Below are positions 56,801-64,000 of a stretch of DNA of 64,000 nt, one piece after another (position 1 is the stretch's first letter; the number at the start of each line of letters is the position of its first letter). A program made the position numbers and the translations under genes. Under the pieces are notes generated by a model. That model worked only from the letters and a program-made list of their open reading frames with translations. It had not been told where the DNA came from and did not search any database. The stretch lies in the NCBI RefSeq assembly GCF_035046505.1, contig NC_089827.1, positions 59,028,856 to 59,092,855 on the forward strand. The letters are read 5' to 3'. The DNA comes from Tiliqua scincoides (taxonomy: Eukaryota > Chordata > Lepidosauria > Squamata > Scincidae).

Positions 56801-59800
56801 GCAGGGAAAAGCCTACTTGCATTTCACTGGATGCTGGATGCGCCCCTGGTTGTCTGCTGGTAACACCAAACCAGGAGCCTATAGGAGCGCTCTTCCTGTT
56901 CTTACAGCTTTACAGCTGTACAGCTGTTTTACAGCTATGTAAAAGCTCATACTTTTAACCCAGAATCTCTTTCTAGCAGTCAGGGTATACAGTACTTGGT
57001 TCTGCTGACTGACACAAAAGGGCTGTGGCAAATTCTGTGCACTTCTTCCAGGTCAAAGTGGACTTGGAAAATCAACGCTTGTGAACACACTGTTCAAATC
57101 CCAAGTGAGCCGCAAATCTTCTGGCTGGAACCGTGAGGAGAAGATCCCGAAGACAGTGGAAATTAAGGCTATTGGACACGGTAAGAGCCAAAACAGTGGT
57201 CATCAGATTTTCAATGCAATCCTATGGATGTCTACTTAGAAGAAATCTCACTGAATTCAGTGTGACTTACTACCAGGTCAAGGTGTATAGGATTGCAGCC
57301 TTTGTCTCTCGCATCTCCTTCTTGGCCTTCAAATATAATAAAGACAAGAGGGATCTGTGACAAAATATGACAGTGAGAAGAGGAGAGCTCTTGTTCAGGG
57401 CTGAGTTTGAGAGGGGCCCTCTACCTTTCCCACTCACAGCGCAATCCTATGCAATTCTGCTCAGGAGCAAGTCCCACTGTGTTCCGTGATGCTTACTCTC
57501 AGGAACATGAACATAGAATTGCAGCCCCACAGCCCAATCCTATGACCAGACTGCACTGCTGGAACTACTTTTCTGGCAGTGCAGCCTGACCTACGGTGTT
57601 GCAAAATACAACTGCATATATGGGAGTGACCTGCCTGGAACCTCTGGCACGAGTAAATCAGTGGTGGGGGCAGGCTGTGGGAGGAATGAGGATGTAACTG
57701 GATAGAGGAGAAATTGGGGTGGAGAGGAGAAGGGAGGAGGTGAATCCAATGGCAATGGGCACACATGGGATCTTATCCCCTCTTTCTAAAACCTCCCTGC
57801 CTATTTTCTGTTCTCAGACATATGCCATCAAAGAGGTGGCATATGTCCAAGGAGACCCATAGGTGACCCCAGGGCTTATGTGGAGGTAAGTAAATATAAT
57901 ACTAAAAAAATAAAAATTGTACTTACTGCCTGCCCTTGGGTTGCCCACCACCACCACTGGATGCAGCGTGCAGCTTTCAGACATTGAGGCATTGGCACTG
58001 GTAACAGGATTGGGGCTTTAGTGATGTGAATGGCTTTGTGCCATCCTGACTGCAAAAGCATACATTTTGAAGGAAGGTAACAGAAATATTTATCTCCCCC
58101 AGTTATTGAAGAAGGAGGAGTCAAAATGAAGCTGACAGTTATTGACACCCCTGGATTTGGTGACCAGATCAACAATGAAAATTGGTGAGTGTTCTGTTCT
58201 CTTTCTGATTCTCAGCTCCACCTGATTTTTCTCCTGGGAGACTGCCATAACTAGAAGAATACAGAATCTGGCTCTGAACCAAGCACCACTTTTGGAAAAA
58301 GATTGTGGAGGCAGGTATGCGCCCTGCAAGTGTCAGTTGTAAGTCTCTTTGGGCAGAGTCTTATCTTTTTATTCTATGCCATGTGCCAATTACACAGATG
58401 GTGGTGTATTAATTTATAAACGTCTAGCTATTCCGTACTATGTGTCTGATGCTATTGTGACATTCAAGTCTCCAGGCAGCCCCTATGGGTGTCCTTGGAT
58501 CTGCGTCCACTATTGAGCAGGTGCAGATTTGAGGAGACCTGTGTCAGATCTCCCAGGCTAGAAGGGGGTTGGGCAAAAACTAATCGGGCAAACTAGTAAA
58601 CACCTATTTGAACAATATAATTCAAGGTTTCTCAAACTGCTGGACATGTCCCATTTAGTAGTCATGATCCAATGCCCAGTGGGTCTGGGACTGGACCCTT
58701 CCACCAGCCCTTGTGTTCAGTTGTCTCCAAAGCTCTTCAGACACAACTGGAGGCTGCACCGGGCCTCAGAAGGCCTCAGAAGTCTTCTGCAGACCTCCAG
58801 AAGCAACCAGAAAGTCACTTCTGGTTTACTTCCAGGTTTATGAAAGTGACTTTCAGTTGCTTCCAGAGGCCTGTGAAGGCCCAGTGCCAGAAAAGGAGGG
58901 GAGTTGCAGTGCCCTCTGCCACAGAAGAGGTGGGTCATGGTGGGGCAAAGTTTGAGAACCCCTGTTCTAACTGAATAATGCAAAGTATACCAAAGCCTAG
59001 TTATATATCAAGCCCTGTTTAAAAGATTCCCCACTTCACCACTTCTTTCCTCCTCAAAATATTTCCTCTTTCAGGATATTAAAACTGTAGCAGAAACAAA
59101 TTAAAGTGGTTTTAGTCTTGGAAATATTCCTGCTTTCCTCATTCATTTTCCTATGAAACAAGATACTAGACACAGATTGGTCTGTGGTTGAATGTGAGAT
59201 GAAAGTATGTCTATCAAACTCTGTTTTCTCTTCTTCACCCCCCCCCCCACGGCCGCCTTAGCTGGGAGCCTATTGAAAAATACATCAATGAGCAATACGA
59301 GAAATTTCTGAAAGAGGAAGTGAACATTGCAAGAAAGAAACGAATCCCAGACACAAGAGTCCACTGTTGCCTCTACTTTATCTCTCCTACGGGCCACTCG
59401 TACGTATCTTTCACCACTTGTAGTGTATGTCTGTATAATGCAAGGTGTGCCCTTTGATGTGCTAACTCAGCATGCATGATCCCTAAGAAGCCATTTGGCA
59501 CTCATGCAGAGTGCACACAAGACTGCCAATAAGCCTCACAGCAGACTGAGGGGGTAAAAGGGTTGGTTGGTAAAAGTGGCACTGTCCACTTGGGAACCAT
59601 GGCACCCTTCCACTTTTGGGCTGGATTGAGTGAGTGGGTAGGCAGTGATGGAAGTAAATCGCATACCTTGCCAAGAATCCTCTAATATTAAATCTCTAAG
59701 ACTAGTGATGCATAAGGAGTGTCAGAAAAGCATTTCATCCATAACATTTGGTTAGTACTCACTACAGTGTCTGCCTATTCCTGTCCATTTTCATCACTGG

Positions 59801-62000
59801 CAAGAAGTTTTCCAACAAGAGTTCATCTCACAAAGCAAACACTGTAAAGTAAAGATTATTTATTATTGTCTGCCTGACTTTTTGCCAGTTTTTCCTTAGG
59901 GCTGCAGACCCTTACAGTATCCCCATTTTCTCTTCCAATCAGGTGGCGTGTGTGTCTGTGTGTGTGTCCCCAAATGTTGTTTAAGGTCATGACCAGAGGA
60001 AATTAAGCTCCAAAAATATATTATCTAGAAACTGAGTAAAGTGGGTGAATTTTGTGGAGGTTAGACATAGGAAGCTATTAAAGCTATATCTTATAGCCTT
60101 ATCTTTCTTGCATTAACCCAGTAAAGGCAGTCATGGTTTCTAATAATCTTCCCTCTTGGCTGCAGCTTGCGACCCTTGGATATGGAATTTATGAAACACT
60201 TGAGCAAAGTAGTCAACATCATCCCAGTCATTGCAAAAGCAGATACCATGACTCTGGAGGAGAAGACTGAGTTCAAACAGAGAGTAAGTATCTCCTTACC
60301 CGAGAAACATGCAGTAGTAAAGCACACAAGTGGGCACACCTGTCAGTCATTTGCCTGGAAAGCTATTCACTTACATTGCTTTTCCTTCTGAAATGTTTTC
60401 CTTCCAGGTTCGCAAAGAACTGGAAATCAACGGAATTGAGTTTTACCCCCAGAAAGAGTTTGATGAGGACCTTGAAGATAAGACAGAAAATGACAAAATT
60501 AGGGTAGGTTGCTCATGATTGTAACTGCCTGTTGAGTAGAGTTTGCTACTGTAGAAACTGGGATCACTAATACTTAATGCATCCAACAAAGCAGATTGTG
60601 GCACATGAAAACTTATGCTGAAATAAATTGGATAGTCATTAAGGGACAATGAGTCTTGTTTTGAAAATGTTACAGTGAGTTGATTGTCTTTGTCACCATG
60701 CTTAATGCTGGGTATGAGGTGGAAGCAGCCAGCAGTGCATGTTTACTCAGAAGTAAGTCCCACTATATTCAATGGGGCTTATTCCCAGGAAAGTGGGTAC
60801 AGAATTGCTGTTTAAATTTCCTAAAACCTATGGTGATTAAGGAGGACTAAACCATAGATTCTGTTGAACCCCTACACATTTGTTTTTGATAGTTCCTTAA
60901 GTGAAAATTAGATCACATCTTTTGGTGGCTGAGTTCAGAGTTATGTGGAATTTCTGTCCACAATGTTTTAGCGGGAAGAAATTTCCCTCTATTCAAAGGT
61001 TTGTAATTTATTTTAAATATTTGTACCCTGTCTTTCTACTTATTAAGCTGTCAGGGTGGCTATTAGGTGTTCCACTTGAATTGTACCCAGGTGGCATGCA
61101 CAGGATAGCCCCCTCAGATTACCTCAAGGGGCAAGCCAATATATATGGAAGAAGGTAGTCCCTCCAGTATCCTGGTCCCAAACTATAAAGGGCTTTAAAG
61201 GTCAAAATTAACACCATAAATTGTGCCCAGAAACAAAACAGCTGCCAGTGTAGCTTCTGGAGCAGACATCCAACAGAGTCAAAATGCCAACTCCCATGAC
61301 AACATGGGCTGCCACATTCTGCACATTATGAAATGTGACATGGGCCTACATTAAATGAGCAATGTAACCAACCTATCCAAGTTAAGTATAGCCAACTTTT
61401 GCAAAATAGCTCTAATACTTCAACTTGTTGCTCAGGCCTAACATACAAGAAACTTGTGAATCTTTGTTTTTATGATTAAATTAGTATGGCATCATCTATG
61501 TATGTGGCAGGTTCCTGTCCCAAAGACTCACAATCTAAAAGAGACGCAAGAGAGCCAACATGGGAAGGGCCAGTATCCTGACAAATAAATAAATACAACT
61601 ATAGCAGGAAAAAGGTCCTTTAGGTTGCTACATTTTGCACAGGAACCACAGAAATGTGTCAATACTGAATTAGAAAAATACTAAGGAAATCTTCAATCTG
61701 ATGACCTGGAGCTCTGAGAATAGGGGTAAATTTTGACTACAAGGGGAGTGTGTGAATGTCCTTTTCTAGAAAAGAACATGTGCTAGAAGTAAGGGTGGTG
61801 ACAGGGACAGAGAGAAGTTTGAAACAAGATGGGGGAAAACACACACAACTATTACCCATGAGAGATGTAGCCTCTCTTGTTGTCTCTTCTCAGCAGGAAA
61901 GTATGCCATTTGCAGTAGTGGGTAGTGACAAGGAATATCAGGTGAATGGAAAGAGAGTGCTGGGCCGGAAGACACCCTGGGGCGTCATTGAAGGTAAACA
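49669..62000 (+). CDS. SEPTIN3: SEPTIN3, neuronal septin GTPase (exons 1-8, gene runs past the window)
   Basis: Eight plus-strand exons with consistent phases give 288 codons plus one base, starting [20 protein letters not shown]. Human SEPTIN3 starts [20 protein letters not shown]. The GTPase domain is complete in its known parts: P-loop GQSGLGKST at residues 68-76, DTPGFGD at 125-131, AKAD at 207-210, and the start of the septin unique element (GRKTPWG). The polybasic MRKKTMKT precedes the domain. Septins bind GTP and polymerise into cortical and presynaptic filaments; SEPTIN3 belongs to the SEPT3/9/12 group, which lacks the C-terminal coiled coil. Human SEPTIN3 is about 345-358 residues, so roughly 60 residues (the VENLNHCEF exon onward) lie beyond 64,000. 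No coding lesion is seen. Confidence 0.96.
50719..50797. mobile_element. family P palindromic TTAA element, copy 4 (SEPTIN3 intron 1)
   Basis: TTAAGCCATTTCTGCCC, then GCATATATGCAACAGGG, ending GCAAAAATGG just before the GAAA microsatellite. Confidence 0.5.
50791..50889 (+). repeat. (GAAA)n followed by (GACT)n microsatellite
   Basis: About 19 GAAA units run into about six GACT units within SEPTIN3 intron 1. The Ser/Phe-rich minus-strand frame across it is an artefact of the repeat. Confidence 0.95.
50900..52030 (+). other. SEPTIN3 intron 1 sequence; nothing further recognised
   Basis: No splice-bounded exon or clear repeat family is visible. Confidence 0.4.
52043..52496. mobile_element. hAT non-autonomous element with perfect 8-bp target duplication
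   Basis: The ends CAGGGGTGTCCAAACTTT and GTTTGGGCACCCCTG are inverted. ATGTAAAG occurs exactly on both sides (52,035-52,042 and 52,497-52,504). There is no transposase frame. The intact duplication suggests a fairly young insertion in SEPTIN3 intron 1. Confidence 0.92.
52505..53515 (-). mobile_element. CR1 LINE 3' region, minus strand, split by a family C element
   Basis: The plus strand reads GGTCATCTAGTCCAACCTCC, AATTCTTCCTCATGTCTATT and, after the interruption, ACAGGACTTTACATTTGTC and AATCTGCAAATTTGATAAAC. These are antisense landmarks of amniote CR1 elements. The family C insertion occupies about 52,771-53,205. Confidence 0.7.
52771..53205. mobile_element. family C element, copy 7, nested in CR1
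   Basis: Starts CAGCCCAATCCTATTGCC and contains TTGGGGGAAGGGGACTTTT and CAATGGGGCTTCTTAAG. The right end near TAAATTGGGTG is worn. It interrupts an older CR1, so it is younger than that copy. Confidence 0.55.
53520..55185 (+). other. SEPTIN3 intron 1 sequence with one E element
   Basis: A family E copy lies at about 54,306-54,390 (GTAAGTCCCATTGAACAC / GACTTACTTCTGAG). Nothing else is recognised. Confidence 0.45.
55192..55395. mobile_element. possible family C fragment
   Basis: It opens with CAGCCCAATCCTAAGTGG, the C terminus, but lacks a clear partner end. Confidence 0.35.
55788..55979 (+). CDS. SEPTIN3: SEPTIN3 coding exon 2
   Basis: 192 nt, phase 1 in and phase 1 out. It reads [19 protein letters not shown], then [19 protein letters not shown] and [17 protein letters not shown]. 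It is almost identical to human. The acceptor is CCATTCTTTCAG and the donor GTAGGAAG. It holds the polybasic N-terminal helix that precedes the GTPase core. An internal Met (MSELV, 55,817) could start a shorter form. Confidence 0.97.
56580..56815 (-). mobile_element. family G LINE-tail SINE-like repeat, minus strand
   Basis: The minus strand carries GGGAGCCCTTTGGGGGGTAG and AAGCAGTGCATCAATATTC, like the copies at 8,046 and 41,290. Diverged. Confidence 0.5.
57052..57180 (+). CDS. SEPTIN3: SEPTIN3 coding exon 3 (P-loop)
   Basis: 129 nt, phase 1 in and out. It reads [18 protein letters not shown], then [18 protein letters not shown]. It carries the GxxxxGKS/T Walker A motif. The acceptor is ACTTCTTCCAG and the donor GTAAGAGC. 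Confidence 0.97.
57212..57302 (+). mobile_element. family E miniature element (SEPTIN3 intron 3)
   Basis: AATGCAATCCTATGGATG, then AATCTCACTGAATTCAGTG, then TATAGGATTGCAGCC. It lies 31 bases after the exon 3 donor. Confidence 0.65.
57438..57780. mobile_element. family E element followed directly by a family C element
   Basis: E spans about 57,438-57,528 (GCGCAATCCTATGCAATT to GAATTGCAGCCC). C begins at 57,531 with CAGCCCAATCCTATGACC and fades near 57,780. Confidence 0.5.
58103..58184 (+). CDS. SEPTIN3: SEPTIN3 coding exon 4 (switch II)
   Basis: 82 nt, phase 1 in and phase 2 out. It reads [20 protein letters not shown] then DQINNEN. It contains the G3 motif DTPGFGD. The acceptor is ATCTCCCCCAG and the donor GTGAGTG. 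Confidence 0.97.
58623..58964. mobile_element. hAT-type element (SEPTIN3 intron 4)
   Basis: The left GGTTTCTCAAACTGC and right AAGTTTGAGAACCCCTG are inverted hAT-type ends. An internal pair of related segments reads CAACCAGAAAGTCACTTC and GAAAGTGACTTTCAGTTGC. No clear target duplication. Confidence 0.55.
59262..59399 (+). CDS. SEPTIN3: SEPTIN3 coding exon 5
   Basis: 138 nt, phase 2 in and out. It reads [19 protein letters not shown], then [20 protein letters not shown]. The acceptor GGCCGCCTTAG follows an uninterrupted run of about ten C's. The donor is GTACGTATC after the split Ser codon. Confidence 0.96.
60166..60283 (+). CDS. SEPTIN3: SEPTIN3 coding exon 6 (G4 motif)
   Basis: 118 nt, phase 2 in and phase 0 out. 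It reads [19 protein letters not shown], then [20 protein letters not shown]. It contains AKAD, the guanine-specificity motif of septins. The acceptor is CTTGGCTGCAG and the donor GTAAGTATC. Confidence 0.97.
60408..60503 (+). CDS. SEPTIN3: SEPTIN3 coding exon 7
   Basis: 96 nt, phase 0 in and out. It reads [20 protein letters not shown] then [12 protein letters not shown], matching human almost exactly. The acceptor is TTTTCCTTCCAG and the donor GTAGGTTG. Confidence 0.96.
60735..60815 (+). mobile_element. family E miniature element (SEPTIN3 intron 7)
   Basis: TACTCAGAAGTAAGTCCC, then TTCAATGGGGCTTATTCCC. The outer ends are worn. Confidence 0.55.
61000..61400. other. degenerate interspersed repeat, class unresolved
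   Basis: The stretch CTATAAAGGGCTTTAAAGG, ATTGTGCCCAGAAACAAAAC, CAGCTGCCAGTGTAGCTTC resembles a dispersed amniote repeat with LINE-like wording, but I cannot name it. It lies in SEPTIN3 intron 7. Confidence 0.35.
61894..61993 (+). CDS. SEPTIN3: SEPTIN3 coding exon 8
   Basis: 100 nt, phase 0 in and phase 1 out. It reads [20 protein letters not shown] then [13 protein letters not shown]. It opens the septin unique element. The acceptor is a tandem CAGCAG, so splicing at 61,897 would drop the single Gln. The donor is GTAAACAA. The following VENLNHCEF exon is not in the window. Confidence 0.96.
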
Positions 62001-62539
62001 AAGGATAATCCTATAGGTTTTTGATAGTTGCATTGTTAGTAGTCTGTAAGTGGTGGGTATCGAAAGGTGAAATCAATGGCCCCAGCATCAGAATGGTACT
62101 GCTACCATTTGAGGCATAAAATTATGCATGATGTGGGGGGGGGGGGAGAGAGAACTCTCACACACACCCACAATACTAGAACCAGGAATCAGCCAATGGA
62201 ACTGATTTGTGGGAGATTTAAGCAGTGGCATCACTAGGATTTGCATCACCCGGTGCAGGAGGCCTGCGCGTCACCCCATGCAGTGGGCGGGGCAATGCCC
62301 CAGGTGGTGGGTGTGGTGATGTACCATCGCCCACCCCACTGGTTTTTGGGTTGTACCTTTTGTGAGAATACAGATATTTCAATGTGGTTTGTTTCATTGC
62401 ATTCTGCATGAAATTACACATTGATTGATTTTTTTTACATGATGGGATTATTCCTCCAAATTCTGATTTTAGTGATTTTGAAAACCTGTAGAGTCACACA
62501 CACCCACACCCATATCAACTTACTAACACCTTATTGCAG

Positions 62540-62700
62540 CAGTTCTCAAACTTTTAGCACTGGGACCCACTTTTTAGAATGACAATCTCTCCAGGACCCA
62601 TTGGAGGTGATGTCATGGCCAGAAGTGACATCATCAAGCAATTAAAATAAATAATTATAAATAATTAAATTAAAATAAAAGAAATAATTAAATAAGGGGG
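62540..62700. mobile_element. hAT-type element, left part
   Basis: CAGTTCTCAAACTTTTAGC opens the element, followed by GATGTCATGGCCAGAAGTG, shared in reverse with the CENPM intron 1 hAT. The right end is obscured by the E array at 62,709. Confidence 0.5.
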
Positions 62701-62708
62701 AGCCAGTC

Positions 62709-62958
62709 CTGTTCCACCAAGTGAATCTACTCTGAAGTAAGTCCTATTGTGGTCAATGGGGCTTACTCTCAGGAAAGTGTGGTTAGGATTGCAGCTTGTA
62801 AACCCAGTCCTGTGCATATCTACTCTGAAGTAAGTCCCATAGTGGTCAATGGGGCTTACTCTCAGGAAAGTGTGGGTAGAATTGCAGCCTGTGAGCCCAA
62901 GCCTATGCATGTCTACTCTGAAGTAAGTCCCACAGTGGTCAATGGGGCTTACTCTGTA
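62709..62958 (+). repeat. tandem array of family E, 93-base period, about 2.6 units
   Basis: TCTACTCTGAAGTAAGTCC begins at 62,726, 62,819 and 62,912, an exact 93-base spacing. Each unit carries GTGGTCAATGGGGCTTACTC. The units differ at a few sites. A unique 5-10 base joint (GTAAACCCAGTCC / GTGAGCCCAAGCC) links them. Confidence 0.85.
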
Positions 62959-63652
62959 GTCTGTCTGCAATAACACCCCCCAAAAAAGAATCAGTGAGAT
63001 CTTCAGCCCTCCCTAGTGCCCAGTTTAAAGTGCTTCTATTTCAAGTAGATCAAGATAAAGTCCCTCCAGACTTTGCAAGTACAAAATAGAAAACTTCCTT
63101 TTACCAGTTGAAGTCTCTTTTTGGTCCTTTTTAGGGGGGGGGCTGCCATCTGGAGCAGCTCCATTGAATCTGGACAATTCTGGTGTCCTCACATTCCCCT
63201 TTGCCTGGCCTGACCACCAGCCAAGGCTCGTCTGCTTACTCGCAAGTAAACGCAACAGTGAGGCTGTTTTGCTTTCCATAGGGCTCAATAGGGCAGCTGG
63301 GAGGCAGGAACCTCCTTCTCAGGTGTTTTTGGGGGCTGCATTCATTGGATCAGGACCCTTTCCAATGGACTATGGAAAGTACGTCTACTCACGAGTAAAC
63401 ACGCAATATGGCTCACTTTCACTTTCCATAGGGCTCCATGCATTTTTTCTTTCCGGTTTTTTGGCCATAACTTTTGAACGAAAAGAGCTATTTCAATTCT
63501 GTGTTTTGCACTGCACTCTGCTGGGAATTCCACATCCGATGGTATATGGCATGATGGGGTAGCCCCTAATGCCATGATGTTAGCACATCACCCCCAGGGT
63601 GCATCACCCTGTGTGGCCCGCACCCCCCACACCTCCCTAGCGACACCACTGG

Positions 63653-64000
63653 ATTTAGGATAGACAAAAAGAGGTTTTTCACACAGCACATAATTAGTCT
63701 TTGGAATTCATTGCCAGACAATATGGTGATGTTCATGTCAGCTTGGGTGGCTTTAAAAGGGGATTCGACAAATTCATGGACAATAGGTCTATTGCTAGCA
63801 ACTAGCCATGATGGTAATGCACTACATTCAGGTTAAGCAGCAGCATGTCTCTGAAGACCAGTTGGGGGGGGGGTGCAGTGGTAGGAGACAGGTATGCCTT
63901 CATCTTGAGGTTGTGGTCTTCAGAGGCTGGTGTTGGGCCACTGAAGGATCTACAGGATGCTGCACTAGATGGGCCTTTGGCCTGATCCAGCAGGGCTTTT
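63653..64000 (+). mobile_element. CR1 LINE 3' end, cut by the window edge
   Basis: The reading ATAGACAAAAAGAGGTTTTTC, TTGGAATTCATTGCCAGAC and AAAAGGGGATTCGACAAATTC corresponds to the CR1 C-terminus (DRQKEVFHT, LEFIARQ, FKRGFDKF), with stops. The 3' UTR motif CACTAGATGGGCCTTTGGCC follows. It is older and more worn than the 17.5-kb copy. Confidence 0.8.

Noticed and set aside
62709-62958. CRISPR-like or satellite array
   Set aside because: The repeated unit is the E miniature element itself, with almost no spacer, in a vertebrate intron region.
62000-64000. SEPTIN3 exon 9 (VENLNHCEF)
   Set aside because: I read this stretch for the motif in plus-strand frames and did not find it; repeats fill most of the interval, so the exon is presumed to lie beyond the window.

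Overview
The window is nuclear DNA from a sauropsid, most likely a squamate reptile. The evidence is intron-rich genes with vertebrate orthologues, a CR1 LINE ending in a TTCTTATG-type 3' microsatellite, and many short palindromic repeats built around AAGTAAGTCCCATTG, a type I associate with lizards and snakes. I cannot place it below that level. The gene order matches human 22q13.2: CENPM (minus), SMIM45 (plus), SEPTIN3 (plus). Orthology is assigned from remembered protein sequence, not from a search.

Layout. 1-10,346: no gene recognised; hAT, Tigger-like, SINE-like and palindromic repeats. 10,347-15,747: all six coding exons of CENPM on the minus strand (182 residues), with a CpG-rich promoter at about 15.5-16.3 kb. 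17.4-18.9 kb: a CR1 3' half with an open reverse-transcriptase frame. 21.3-21.7 kb: a probable solo LTR. 25.0-26.6 kb: a second LINE type with a 5' inversion. 27.2-33.4 kb: SMIM45, with a CpG-island first exon, a short second exon and a single 68-codon coding exon, probably followed by a long 3' UTR to about 39.1 kb. 43.85-47.5 kb: a gene model I do not recognise, centred on a 321-codon open frame that starts just after a good splice acceptor. 49.2-62.0 kb: SEPTIN3 exons 1-8 from a CpG-island promoter. Its last coding part lies beyond the right edge, and a CR1 fragment runs off the end of the window.

The three known genes are not a pathway. CENPM encodes a structural subunit of the constitutive centromere complex, SMIM45 a small single-pass membrane protein, and SEPTIN3 a neuronal septin GTPase. 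CENPM and SMIM45 diverge from CpG islands about 11.5 kb apart.

The remaining sequence is dominated by small non-autonomous DNA elements. Family B is about 179 bp, family C about 320-540 bp and family E about 90 bp; all three share a CAATCCTA terminal motif. Other classes are a TTAA-flanked palindromic family (P), hAT elements with 8-bp target duplications, and three isolated near-perfect palindromes. The main novelty candidate is the unrecognised 46.2-kb gene. Other points worth checking are the P family, the shared termini of B, C and E, an inverted C pair around CENPM exon 4, and a CLEAR-type E-box in the SEPTIN3 promoter.
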